Source: CALGDE01 sp964655355 (GTDB taxonomy: Bacteria; Cyanobacteriota; Cyanobacteriia; CACIAM-69d). Taken from it: a stretch of DNA of 64,000 nt. The stretch lies in the NCBI GenBank assembly GCA_964655355.1, contig CAZZMD010000002.1, forward strand, positions 74,203 through 138,202, written 5' to 3'. Positions 26,405 through 34,718 of this stretch are shown one piece after another. Position 1 is the stretch's first letter. Every line of letters starts with the position of its first letter. A program made the position numbers and the translations under genes. The notes beneath the pieces are model-generated. The model saw only the letters and a list, made by a program, of their open reading frames with translations. It was not told the origin of the DNA and did not search any database.

Positions 26405-27415
26405 ATGGCCCGTTCCCACGACCCGTCCCAAGACGACAGCCTGCGACTCCTGTTGCGCTTGCTGAGCAATGAAAAGCTCCTATTCCTGACGGATACGTTC
26501 CGGCAATTCGACCTCGACAATAGCGGCACCCTCGATGTGCAGGAGCTGGGGGATGTGCTGCGATCGCTGGGTCGCAACTATAGCGATGAGCAAATCCGCT
26601 CCGCCGTCTCCACCGTCTCCGCCGCCGGCCCCCTTGATGCTGTCAGTTTCGAGCAATTTGCCGCCCTGATGCAATTTGATGTCGTTGATTCCGAAGCGCG
26701 CTCCCAAAGTCCCTATGACGAGGCGGACAACACTGCCCCGATCCAAATCCTCTACTTTTTTGACGTGCTCTGCGTCTGGGCCTACATTGCCCAGGTGCGC
26801 ATCGAAGAACTTAAGTCCACCTTTCAAAATCGCATCGCCCTCGACTACCACTGCGTCCCTGTCTTTGGCGATACCCAACAAAAATTTGCGAAGCAATGGG
26901 GCGATCGCGGCGGTCTCCAGGGCTATAGCGACCATATCCACAGTGTCGTCCGGCAGTTCACCCATGTCCCCCTCCACCCGGACGTCTGGCTGACGAACAC
27001 CCCCAAATCCTCCAGTGCCTGCCACCTGTTCCTCAAAACCATCCAGCTCCTGGGGGAACAGGGGATCATCGATGTGGATCCCATGGATCAGCCCGTCGAA
27101 CGGGCGATCGCCGCCTGTCGCACCGCCTTTTTCCAAGAGGCTCGCAATATCTCCGACCGGCAGGTTCAGTTTGAAATTGCCGAAGACCTCGGATTTCCCG
27201 TCGAGGCGATCAAGCAACACATCAAAAACGGAGCCGCCTACGCCGCTCTAGAGCGGGACGCCAACCTGGTACGGGACTACGCCGTCAACGTCAGCCCCAC
27301 CATGATCTTCAACGAAGGCAGGCAGCGCCTGAATGGCAATGTGGGCTATCGGGTCATTGAAGCCAACATCCGCGAGCTGATTTACTCCCCCCCCATGGAA
27401 GCCTCCTGGTGTTAA
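26405..27415 (+). CDS. EF-hand protein fused to a DsbA/FrnE-like thioredoxin fold
   Basis: The protein has about 336 residues from an ATG at 26405. Residues 15-95 form an EF-hand pair. The first loop is canonical (DLDNSGTLDVQE, about 36-47, with acidic or polar residues at 1, 3, 5, 9 and 12). The second has the helix VSFEQFAALMQF but a degenerate loop. From about 110 on the chain matches DsbA-family oxidoreductases of the FrnE/HCCA-isomerase type: ILYFFDVLCVWAYIAQVRIEEL (in parts), KSSSACHLFLKTIQLLGEQG, VRDYAVNVSPTMIFNEGRQRLNGNVGY (in parts), including the cis-Pro in VSPTMIF. The usual CPWC is LCVWAY here, so only one active-site Cys remains. Calcium-regulated redox or isomerase activity is inference. 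Confidence 0.8.
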   Translation: MARSHDPSQDDSLRLLLRLLSNEKLLFLTDTFRQFDLDNSGTLDVQELGDVLRSLGRNYSDEQIRSAVSTVSAAGPLDAVSFEQFAALMQFDVVDSEARSQSPYDEADNTAPIQILYFFDVLCVWAYIAQVRIEELKSTFQNRIALDYHCVPVFGDTQQKFAKQWGDRGGLQGYSDHIHSVVRQFTHVPLHPDVWLTNTPKSSSACHLFLKTIQLLGEQGIIDVDPMDQPVERAIAACRTAFFQEARNISDRQVQFEIAEDLGFPVEAIKQHIKNGAAYAALERDANLVRDYAVNVSPTMIFNEGRQRLNGNVGYRVIEANIRELIYSPPMEASWC

Positions 27416-27429
27416 TCCGCCGTACATTC

Positions 27430-27735
27430 CTAAACTGAGCCCCTGCCGTAAGTCACCTCCCCCCCCATGTCGCGCGATCGCCGAGGTCTATGGTCTATAG
27501 GGCGGACATCGAGACAGTCAAAGTGGGGCAGCGGGTCTAGGTTGTCAGCAAATATGGCGGCTTTAGCGGCCAACTGTCGGGGGCGATCAAGAAAGTAGGA
27601 TTGAAGATGATAACGCCGATGGCGATCGCGCCAGCGACCGAACAAACCTTCAGGCCCGGGTATTGATTGAAGCGGGATAGGTGCTATTGAGCTGATTAAG
27701 CATCCACCCCGCCCCAGCCAGCCTTGAACTCAGCC
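27430..27735 (-). pseudogene. Possible degraded coding remnant between the DsbA fusion and smtA
   Basis: A minus-strand frame stays open across most of this 321-bp spacer and reads partly like real protein (WRDRHRRYHLQSYFLDRP, then AAKAAIFADNLDPLPHFDCL) before a low-quality tail. No good start codon or Shine-Dalgarno sequence precedes it, and I do not recognise a family. It may be the decayed C-terminal end of a lost gene or chance. Nothing else was seen in the spacer. Confidence 0.3.
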
Positions 27736-27736
27736 C

Positions 27737-27898
27737 CTAGCTGCAACAGTTGCAGCTCGAATTACTGCAGCACTCGCCATCCATGTGTCCATTGGCACAT
27801 CCTTCACTGCAATAGGCCTTACCATCCTTGGTCAGGGCCGTGCTGGGATCTACCGTGCAGGAGCACTTTTCACAGGCGCATTTTACTTGAGTTGCCAT
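27737..27898 (-). CDS. smtA: SmtA-type bacterial metallothionein
   Basis: Cytoplasmic zinc/cadmium-binding protein of 53 residues. The start at 27898 has GAGG 9-12 bp upstream. The SmtA pattern is clear: VKCACEKCSCTVDPSTAL (residues 5-22), then AYCSEGCANGH (28-38), where the zinc-finger-like part of SmtA also has a metal-binding His. There are 11 Cys (7, 9, 12, 14, 30, 34, 43, 44, 49, 51, 52) against 9 in Synechococcus SmtA. The second metal-binding His of SmtA (His49) is replaced by Asn46, and two extra Cys (43, 52) appear in the tail. The gene is divergent from smtB with two operator-like sites between, so zinc-dependent derepression is expected. Confidence 0.93.
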   Translation of the reverse strand: MATQVKCACEKCSCTVDPSTALTKDGKAYCSEGCANGHMDGECCSNSSCNCCS

Positions 27899-27948
27899 AA
27901 TACAGTCCTCAACTGAAATTGGATTAACGCAAAACATTCAACAAAACA

Positions 27949-27966
27949 CCTGAACGGATATTCAGG
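27949..27966. promoter_or_regulatory. SmtB/ArsR operator-like palindrome 1
   Basis: CCTGAACGGATATTCAGG is a 6-6-6 inverted repeat (CCTGAA/TTCAGG) about 50 bp upstream of smtA. It resembles the SmtB box, whose half-site is TGAACA with a partner TATTCA. It is probably where SmtB represses smtA. Confidence 0.7.
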
Positions 27967-27985
27967 CTTTCAACACTATAACCCA

Positions 27986-27999
27986 TGAATAATTGTTCA
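27986..27999. promoter_or_regulatory. SmtB/ArsR operator-like palindrome 2
   Basis: TGAATAATTGTTCA contains the TGAA...TTCA dyad close to the smt consensus. It lies 67 bp before smtB and 87 bp before smtA, suggesting autoregulation of smtB or cooperative binding with site 1. Confidence 0.65.
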
Positions 28000-28066
28000 G
28001 GCATTGAAATCTTTTCGCCCGTCAGAGACCATAGACAAAACTGTGTAGCCCCCCCGTTTATCGATC

Positions 28067-28420
28067 ATGTCGCCCCTTATCCCGTCCGAGCCGGCCATTC
28101 TGCCCCATGAGAAAGCCCAGCGTATGGCAGAGTTTTTCAGTATCTTGGGGGACCCTAATCGCTGGCGAATTTTATCGGTCTTAGCGGCGGGGGAAACGCG
28201 GGTGCGGGATCTGGCGGAGCAGGTGGAGATGAGCGAATCGGCAGTGTCCCACCAACTCCGGATTTTGCGATCGTCACGCATGGTGAAGTATCGCAAGCAG
28301 GGGCGTAACGTGTTGTATTCCCTGCGAGACCATCACATTTTTAATCTGTATCGAGATGTGTCTGAGCACCTAGACGAACCGGAGGACGAGGATGATTGTT
28401 CCCATGGGCATTCCCATTAG
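28067..28420 (+). CDS. smtB: SmtB-like ArsR-family zinc-responsive repressor
   Basis: Winged-helix repressor of 117 residues. Conserved parts are AEFFSILGDPNRWRILSVL, the recognition helix SESAVSHQLRILRSS and the wing MVKYRKQGRNVLYSL. The alpha-5 zinc site is complete: Asp and His of RDHHIFNLY and His and Glu of SEHLDE match SmtB Asp104, His106, His117 and Glu120. The alpha-3N site is lost, since the Cys61 equivalent is Arg (ETRVRDLAEQ) and no N-terminal Cys is present. The tail DEDDCSHGHSH could add a metal site. It is divergent from smtA, which it presumably represses until zinc binds. The stop codon interlocks with that of the convergent Nudix gene. Confidence 0.92.
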   Translation: MSPLIPSEPAILPHEKAQRMAEFFSILGDPNRWRILSVLAAGETRVRDLAEQVEMSESAVSHQLRILRSSRMVKYRKQGRNVLYSLRDHHIFNLYRDVSEHLDEPEDEDDCSHGHSH

Positions 28421-28433
28421 TGAACGGGAATGC
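28408..28433. terminator. Shared hairpin over interlocked stop codons of smtB and the Nudix gene
   Basis: GCATTCCC and GGGAATGC form a perfect 8-bp stem with a 10-nt loop that contains the stops of both genes. No long T-run follows. It may act as a bidirectional terminator. Confidence 0.55.
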
Positions 28434-28929
28434 TCGTGAGTTTGGGTAAGTGGCCGTAGTGGCGATAGGTCCGGTAATCCTTCAGAATTTGGTCGTGATC
28501 AAAGCAGAGGTCCGTGGGAAATTCCCAGGGGTGAAACAGGCTCACCTCGGCGGCATCGTCTGCAGCCTGAGGTTCACCGATCGCCGTCGCCAGAAATACG
28601 ATTGAAATCGTATGTTTACGGGCATCTCGCGCCGGATCGGAATACACCGCAAACTGCTGTATCAGCTCAATATCGAGACTCACTTCTTCCTTGGCTTCTC
28701 GAATAGCAGCCGCTTCAACGGACTCCGCATAATCAACAAATCCACCGGGAATGGCCCAGCCCAAGGGTGGATTTTTCCGCTCGATAAGAACGATGGGGCG
28801 ATCGCGGCGATCGCGCATCTCAATAATAATATCGACCGTAGGCGAGGGCGTATGATAAATCACATCGCCATTGGGCAACGTGAAGGGATAAATTGAAGGC
28901 GTTGAAGATTCATTATTTTGATGTCCCAT
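28417..28929 (-). CDS. Nudix hydrolase, probably ADP-ribose pyrophosphatase-like
   Basis: The protein has 170 residues. The Nudix box is intact: GGFVDYAESVEAAAIREAKE followed by EV, matching GX5EX7REVXEEXGU apart from Ala in the REV position. Upstream, PPLGWAIPGGFV is typical of ADP-ribose or NADH-type Nudix enzymes. The substrate can only be guessed: ADP-ribose, sugar nucleotides or oxidised nucleotides. The ATG at 28929 is followed by a short low-complexity N-terminus (GHQNNESSTPSIYP). It is the last ordinary gene before the AT-rich Roco island on the same strand. Confidence 0.9.
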   Translation of the reverse strand: MGHQNNESSTPSIYPFTLPNGDVIYHTPSPTVDIIIEMRDRRDRPIVLIERKNPPLGWAIPGGFVDYAESVEAAAIREAKEEVSLDIELIQQFAVYSDPARDARKHTISIVFLATAIGEPQAADDAAEVSLFHPWEFPTDLCFDHDQILKDYRTYRHYGHLPKLTSIPVH

Positions 28930-28971
28930 ATCCTTCTTGATGTCCCGTATCTTTATACCGATGATACTGGA

Positions 28972-31164
28972 CTATTGAACATAGCTATCTCGCCCCACGT
29001 TATCACCAGACCCTGAATGATTCTGTTGAATATTATCCCCTTGACTAGACTCGCTAACCTGAACCGTATTGATATTAATCGTCATATCCTGACAGCTTTT
29101 AGGGTTACCGGCTTGCGATTCAGCCAACCCAGGATGATCAAGTAGATGGAAACCAATCGAATCATCAATCAGGCTGCGAACATTGACATCTTCATAGCTT
29201 TTGTCACACTCAACGGTCGGCTTACCTTTGTATAAGCGTCTTCGCAATGACTGTAGTTGATATGTGTTTGGCTCATCTCCTGCTCTACACTCCTGGCAGT
29301 TACAGGGGATAAGCTCTTGGTAGTCCAGTTCGTAAAAATCCTCGTGTATCTCCTCGATTTTAGCCCTAATATTTGCCAGCAAATCGCTTTTATGAGATCC
29401 CCTAAGAGAAACTTTGATTTCACGTTTCTCATGTAGTTCGATGATTTCTGCTCGGGTGTTGTGCTTCTCGATGACGACCCCTGTCCGCCAGACAATTTGT
29501 CCCCCAGTCTGTTGATTAATCGCAATTAATTTATGCAGTGCCACAATCAACTGGGTGAGAATGCCCTTGGGCATGAATTGATATGAGTAGTGTAGAACCA
29601 GATTCTGAGCTCTATCCCAGTCGTACTTGGGCTGTCTCTGATCTAGTAACTGTGGGGCAATGTATGTGTAGTTGCGATTATGGGGGTTCAAGACTCGGTA
29701 GCACAGCCGAAAATTTATCATTAGCTCTAGCAATTCGGGACGCAGGTCAAGGTACTGCTCATCAGCCCAAATTCGGTCTAAGTCATCATCAGTAAAGCGT
29801 CCCTGATGCTCTTTAACCATGTCGTTGTCCAGGACTTGGTAGACAGCATCTGTACACCAAGAATGATTGAGAATAATTGTGTGTTTCAGCAGATAATGCT
29901 TTTGAAAATGGAGAAAAACCCCAATATCATGCAAATACTGACTCAGCTGCAATGCATTATCTTTCTGCTTAAAGCCATTTTGCCTACAAAGTTCTAAATA
30001 TTCTCTTAAGCTAATAGTGTTTCGACGATCCGACTCAAGGCGATTGCGAACCCTGACCCAAGTCTTAGGCAACTCATCACCGATGTGCGGAAGATTACGA
30101 AGGTGTCGGGATAATTCCTCTTGTAAAAAGGATAGACCTCGATTGTTAGCTAGGTTAGTAGCACAGCTTCCACAAAATTGTGGAAACTCTTTACTAAGCT
30201 GAGGTTCATTTAAATCCCTCCTCCGGTCTTCCTTCTCATTCTTGACAATCACGACCGGACTATCATCTGCAAGCAGCTTCAAGGTTCTCAACCAATAGCG
30301 GAGGTTATCATCCTCTCTACGATTATCAATGACGATCACGTAGCATGAGCGTCTGCTCAGGAAGAACTGATGGGTCGCATGGTAAATTTCCTGACCACCA
30401 AAGTCCCAAATATTGACGTGGAATGGAGAATTATCAGAGTGTGTAAAAGTCCAATGTCTTACATCAATGCCATGAGTTGTTGAAGAATTCAGAACCTGCC
30501 GAGGATTCAGGATTTTTTGGGAAAGGCTTGTTTTTCCGGCTCCCGCTTCTCCCACAATCAACAGCTTAGCTTCATATAGTCTGTCCGTTCCCTCTTCTTC
30601 ACGCTGCCGATAAAACTCCGCGACAGCTTTGGGACCCTGCTCATAAACTTCCCTCGGCACATCGTCAATGGGATTTCCAGTTAGGCTGAGCCCCTTTTCA
30701 TATTGTCCTGGTTTCCAATTACTCAAAGATTGTAGACTTAGCAGGCTCTTTGGTAGAGATTTGATTTGGTTATGTGATAGGTCTAAGTGTTGAAGATACC
30801 TCAGTTTTGGCAGGGTTCTGGGCAGGAACGTTACTTGATTATGGGCAAGCTTTAAGCTCTCCAGTCTTGCTAGTGCCGATAGTGTTTCTGGAACTGATTT
30901 GATTTGATTGTACGAAACATCCAGCTCCTTAAGGTTCCGAAGCTGATGGATATTCCGTGGGATCGATTTAATTTGATTATGTAAAAGGTAAAGTTTCTCA
31001 AGTTTTGGAAGCAGATAAACTTCTGGAGGAACCTCTTTTAGTCCAAACATGCTTAAGTTCAGTGCACGTACGCCTTCTTCCCTTGCATCGTGGATTCTCT
31101 CCAACACATGCCGTGGAGTCGGACGTCGCTGTCGATCCTTATCAGAGTTTTTGCCTCGAAACAT
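28972..31164 (-). CDS. Roco protein: LRR-Roc-COR GTPase
   Basis: The protein has about 730 residues from the ATG at 31164 (AAGGGGG upstream); a TTG at 31260 would add 32 residues. Leucine-rich repeats (about 20-160) follow the LxxLxLxxNxIxxLP pattern. The Roc Ras-like domain (about 195-375) has P-loop GEAGAGKTS, G3 DFGGQE, and VIVKNEKED in the position of NKxD. COR follows (about 385-620). The C-terminus has a Cys-rich patch (CNCQECRAG) and a Ser/Gly/Asn-rich tail (QGDNIQQNHSGSGDNVG) like those at the ends of cyanobacterial NTPase and conflict-type proteins. Roco dimers are nucleotide-switched scaffolds; bacterial roles are poorly known. The gene is AT-rich and HIP1-free, unlike its neighbours. 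Confidence 0.9.
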   Translation of the reverse strand: MFRGKNSDKDRQRRPTPRHVLERIHDAREEGVRALNLSMFGLKEVPPEVYLLPKLEKLYLLHNQIKSIPRNIHQLRNLKELDVSYNQIKSVPETLSALARLESLKLAHNQVTFLPRTLPKLRYLQHLDLSHNQIKSLPKSLLSLQSLSNWKPGQYEKGLSLTGNPIDDVPREVYEQGPKAVAEFYRQREEEGTDRLYEAKLLIVGEAGAGKTSLSQKILNPRQVLNSSTTHGIDVRHWTFTHSDNSPFHVNIWDFGGQEIYHATHQFFLSRRSCYVIVIDNRREDDNLRYWLRTLKLLADDSPVVIVKNEKEDRRRDLNEPQLSKEFPQFCGSCATNLANNRGLSFLQEELSRHLRNLPHIGDELPKTWVRVRNRLESDRRNTISLREYLELCRQNGFKQKDNALQLSQYLHDIGVFLHFQKHYLLKHTIILNHSWCTDAVYQVLDNDMVKEHQGRFTDDDLDRIWADEQYLDLRPELLELMINFRLCYRVLNPHNRNYTYIAPQLLDQRQPKYDWDRAQNLVLHYSYQFMPKGILTQLIVALHKLIAINQQTGGQIVWRTGVVIEKHNTRAEIIELHEKREIKVSLRGSHKSDLLANIRAKIEEIHEDFYELDYQELIPCNCQECRAGDEPNTYQLQSLRRRLYKGKPTVECDKSYEDVNVRSLIDDSIGFHLLDHPGLAESQAGNPKSCQDMTININTVQVSESSQGDNIQQNHSGSGDNVGRDSYVQ

Positions 31165-31310
31165 CCGCCTGACGCCCCCCTTAAGATCATTGTCAATAAT
31201 TCTACTGACTTCGCCCTGGCTCTGCACGTCTTCGGGGGCTGAGCGCCATTTTCTATACAATCTCGGATGTCACATTACAAACTTGGACATCACACTCTGA
31301 CAAAGGCGAC

Positions 31311-33890
31311 TTACTTGAGGTAGGCGATGGTCACCCCCGCGCCGCCATCGTTTTTCTCGGCGATTTCATACCGCTCCACCAGGGCGTGCTGTTTTAGATA
31401 GGCTTGCACGCCATCCCGGAGTTTACCGGTGCCTTTGCCGTGGATAATCCATACTGCCCCTTGGTCAGCGGCGATCGCCTCGGAAATCAATTTATCGATG
31501 ATGGGTTCGGCGTCCACCACCCGCGCGCCGCGAATATCCACCGAGGTTTTGGAGGTGCGGAGGATCGTGCGTTGCTTGGGTTTGGCTTGTATTTTGTTCT
31601 TGGCTTTGGGGGCGGGGGGCTCCACTTTTTCGCCCTGGAGGGATTCGATGTCGTTCATGGGCACCGTCGCCTTTAAAATTCCCATGCGCACCGTGAGCTG
31701 TTGGGCATCGTCATCCACTGTCAATACTTCGGCGGTGCTGCCCAGGCTGAGCACTCGGATGCGTTCGCCGACGGTGGGTTTATAGGTGGGTTTACGCTTT
31801 TTGGCTTTTTGGGAGGGCAGCCGACGATCGGCGATCGCCCCCAACTCTTCCCCGGCTTTTTGGGCATCCTGTCCGGTGCCGCCCTTCTTCAACCGGCGAA
31901 TCACCTGGTTAATTTCCTGCTTCGCCCGATTGACCTCCGCCCGAACGGCTTCCTCCTGGGATTGTTTTAGCTTGGCTTCTCGATCCTTGAGATCCTTGGC
32001 TTTGCGGTCGATTTGTTGGTGTAGCCGTTGGGCGCGATCCAACAGAAATTGGGCTTCGTTGGATTTCGCTTCCTGGCGGCGGTGCTGCGCTTCCAAACCG
32101 GCGATCGTTCGGTTAATATCCTCGGAAAATCCCCCAACCAGAGTTTGGGCACTGTCGATCACGTCCGGGTCCAACCCCAAGCGATCGGCGATCGTCAATG
32201 CATTGGATCGACCAGGGATCCCCCACAGCAGTTTATAGGTGGGGCTGAGGGTTTGATCGTCAAATTCCACCGATGCATTCTCAAAGCGATCGTCCTGATA
32301 TTTCAGGGTTTTCAACTCGCCAAAGTGGGTGGTGGCCACCGTAAGACGAGCGCGATCCGCCAGAGCAGTCAACAACGCCGTAGCAAGGGCGCTCCCCTCC
32401 GCAGGATCGGTTCCGGCTCCCACTTCGTCCAGCAATACTAATGAGCGATCGCCAGGATGATGCACGGGTTGACGAGCCGGCTCCGGCGAAGCAACTTCCA
32501 CCTCAGCGTCATCATCGTCCGTGACAGCCAATGGAGCACTTGCGGGGATTTCCGAGTCATGGAGGGCAATGGGCTTGAGGGCATTAAGAATGCGAACAAT
32601 CCGGCGAATATGCCCTGAGAACGTGGACAAACTTTGCTCAATAGACTGTTCATCGCCAATATCCGCCAAAACCTGCTCAAACCAAGGCAATTCCACCGGT
32701 TCGCGGGCAGGTACAAATAAACCAGCCTTGGCCATCAATGCCGCCAATCCCAGGGTTTTCAACGTAACGGTCTTGCCGCCGGTATTGGGACCGGTGATGG
32801 CAACGACGCGAATTTTGGGATCGACACTGACATTAATCGGTACTGCGCTACGACCTTCATCATGGGCGGCTTGCCATACCAACAGCGGATGCCGAAGATT
32901 GCGTAGGGTGGTGGTGTCGCCGTCCTGGGGCTTGATAAAGCGCGGGGGATTGGCTTCCAACCAAAAGCTATAGCGCGATCGCGCCGCCGCCAGATCAATC
33001 GTGGTAGCGATCGCCAAAACCTGCTCCAGCTCCGGCAACGCCTCCGCCACCAACTCACTCAACCGCCGCCGAATCACCTCCTCTTCCGCCGCTTCCTGGC
33101 GCGTCAACTGCCGCAATTTATTATTCGCCTCCACCACCGCATGGGGTTCGATATATAGTGTTCCCCCCGACGCCGACGCATCGTGAACAATGCCGCGAAT
33201 ATTGGTTTTATGCCCCGCCTTCACCGGCAATGCAAAGCGATCGCCCCGCATCACAATGGTCATTTCCTGCACCGCATTGGGCTTTTGCTGCATGATGTTC
33301 TGCAACTTTTTCCGAATGCCCGATCGCACCTCCTTCAGCCCGGCCCGAATACCCCCAAGTTTGGTACTCGCCCGGTCGGCCACCTCCCCGCGATCGTCAA
33401 TGCAATGGTGAATTTCCTTCTCCAAATCCGGCAACGTGCGCACGCTGGTAATCAGCTCCATCAACACCGGACACTCGTCCTCACGGGTGCCAATTTGCTT
33501 CCGTAGACCGCGCATCCCCCCCAATGTCTGGGCGATCGTCAACAACTCCTCCCCGGACAACACCCCCTGCCGTTCCGCCCGCTCCAACGCCCCGTCAATA
33601 TTGCCAATCCCCTTAAAACTTAATTCCTGAGCATCCGCCTGCTCAAACCCATACACCTCCTGAGTTTGCGCCAACAACGCCTCACTCCCCGCCTGGGACT
33701 CAGGAATCACCAACCGCTCCGCCGCAATGCGTCCCAACGGCGTCGATGCAAAGGACGCCACCTGCTGACAAAGCCGCGACCATTCCAGCAATCCCAGGGT
33801 TTCCGTCTGGATGGCCGGTGCAGGGGATACAGTCTTTGCAGGCTCAGATGAAGGGGATGCAATGGGCATAGGGGCCGCAATCATGGGCAT
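31311..33890 (-). CDS. mutS2: MutS2 (RqcU) ATPase with Smr domain
   Basis: The protein has 859 residues. The MutS-like core has lever and clamp helices, Walker A GPNTGGKTVTLK (about 365), the Q-loop and signature region EQSLSTFSGHIRRI, and Walker B LVLLDEVGAGTDPAE. A long coiled coil (about 540-640) and KOW-like segment follow, then a C-terminal Smr domain (about 775-859, TSVDIRGARVVDAEP...IIHGKGTGKLRDGV). MutS2 is now linked to splitting of collided ribosomes as well as recombination control; the Smr domain may be a nuclease. Between signature and Walker B there is an acidic insert (VTDDDDAEVEVASPEPA). The first 25 residues are low-complexity, so the ATG at 33890 may not be the only start. 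Confidence 0.95.
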   Translation of the reverse strand: MPMIAAPMPIASPSSEPAKTVSPAPAIQTETLGLLEWSRLCQQVASFASTPLGRIAAERLVIPESQAGSEALLAQTQEVYGFEQADAQELSFKGIGNIDGALERAERQGVLSGEELLTIAQTLGGMRGLRKQIGTREDECPVLMELITSVRTLPDLEKEIHHCIDDRGEVADRASTKLGGIRAGLKEVRSGIRKKLQNIMQQKPNAVQEMTIVMRGDRFALPVKAGHKTNIRGIVHDASASGGTLYIEPHAVVEANNKLRQLTRQEAAEEEVIRRRLSELVAEALPELEQVLAIATTIDLAAARSRYSFWLEANPPRFIKPQDGDTTTLRNLRHPLLVWQAAHDEGRSAVPINVSVDPKIRVVAITGPNTGGKTVTLKTLGLAALMAKAGLFVPAREPVELPWFEQVLADIGDEQSIEQSLSTFSGHIRRIVRILNALKPIALHDSEIPASAPLAVTDDDDAEVEVASPEPARQPVHHPGDRSLVLLDEVGAGTDPAEGSALATALLTALADRARLTVATTHFGELKTLKYQDDRFENASVEFDDQTLSPTYKLLWGIPGRSNALTIADRLGLDPDVIDSAQTLVGGFSEDINRTIAGLEAQHRRQEAKSNEAQFLLDRAQRLHQQIDRKAKDLKDREAKLKQSQEEAVRAEVNRAKQEINQVIRRLKKGGTGQDAQKAGEELGAIADRRLPSQKAKKRKPTYKPTVGERIRVLSLGSTAEVLTVDDDAQQLTVRMGILKATVPMNDIESLQGEKVEPPAPKAKNKIQAKPKQRTILRTSKTSVDIRGARVVDAEPIIDKLISEAIAADQGAVWIIHGKGTGKLRDGVQAYLKQHALVERYEIAEKNDGGAGVTIAYLK

Positions 33891-34074
33891 CTACGAAATT
33901 AAAACTTGTGGAGAAGTGGGAACAGGTATCAAATCGCAAATTAATGTTACCGATCCTGTATCCCTGATTATATGGCGATCTTGCAGTTTATAAGACTCTC
34001 AACCGGGTGATGCGCGTTTTAACGAAGTGTCACGCGATCGCACAGCAGGCATCAATTCACGTTGCCAGACGAAA

Positions 34075-34536
34075 CTATGTCATTTCAGATTCAGCATTGA
34101 ACGTTTCATCACCAAAGCAGTAAACACCACATTCAAGGGGAAGCTGACGCTCCGCAAGCAACATCAAAATCTCCGGTGAAAGAATTAGCTCCCCATGCCA
34201 GTCATCTGGGTAAACAGAAACCGTCAAGCAGACCTCGTACTCTGTCCGAAGAATGCGCCAAGCCTCCAAATTTGAGGTGCACTGTTGCAAAAGCTTCCGA
34301 ATTTTAAATTCGACGGAGTTTTTATTGTCGTAAATTTTCAACTGCCATTGTCCCCACTCAACAACCCGCGTCAGCGTTGACCCTTTGCTGATGGGATGCC
34401 GCTCGCCGGGATTCCATGCTCGCGTGGGTTCCACGCCTAACAGTGCCGTAACATCACTTCGATTGAGGGTTGTCGAACGAACCAATAATTTGACGGAGGT
34501 TGTGTCAAATTTGCGGTCATCAAATGATTGAGACAT
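34075..34536 (-). CDS. DUF4279 family protein
   Basis: The protein has 153 residues, soluble and without a signal peptide. The layout fits DUF4279: an N-terminal strand with VKLLVRSTTLNRSDVTALLGVEPTRAWNPG (in parts), then RVVEWGQWQLKIYD, a helix with IRKLLQQ, and strand-helix-strand SPEILMLLAERQLPLECGVYCF. Members are found beside polymorphic-toxin and other mobile loci and are sometimes proposed as immunity or regulatory proteins; no function is established. It stands between mutS2 and the kinase-GUN4 gene with spacers above 180 bp. Base composition is more AT-rich than that of the surrounding genes, suggesting acquisition. Confidence 0.7.
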   Translation of the reverse strand: MSQSFDDRKFDTTSVKLLVRSTTLNRSDVTALLGVEPTRAWNPGERHPISKGSTLTRVVEWGQWQLKIYDNKNSVEFKIRKLLQQCTSNLEAWRILRTEYEVCLTVSVYPDDWHGELILSPEILMLLAERQLPLECGVYCFGDETFNAESEMT

Positions 34537-34718
34537 TGTAGGACCCCTCCTACCTTAAGCATTGGGTGGATGCGAGGCGATTACTGATTGATACTTTCAA
34601 AATCCAAGTAGCTAAGGCAAGTCGCTATCAATAACTGCGCCAATTTTCACGTCTATGGGGCTAAGGAATGGGCTGCTATTAAAAGCTTAGCAATGGTTGA
34701 GGGTGATGGTGTTTTGAA

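Noticed and set aside
26480..27220. 246-codon minus-strand frame opposite the EF-hand/DsbA gene
   Set aside because: Asp/Gly-rich shadow. The plus frame has conserved motifs and a complete fold.
28972..31164. Complete anti-phage defence operon around the Roco gene
   Set aside because: Only a single gene is on the island. The neighbours are a Nudix hydrolase and mutS2, both ordinary, so no operon can be claimed.
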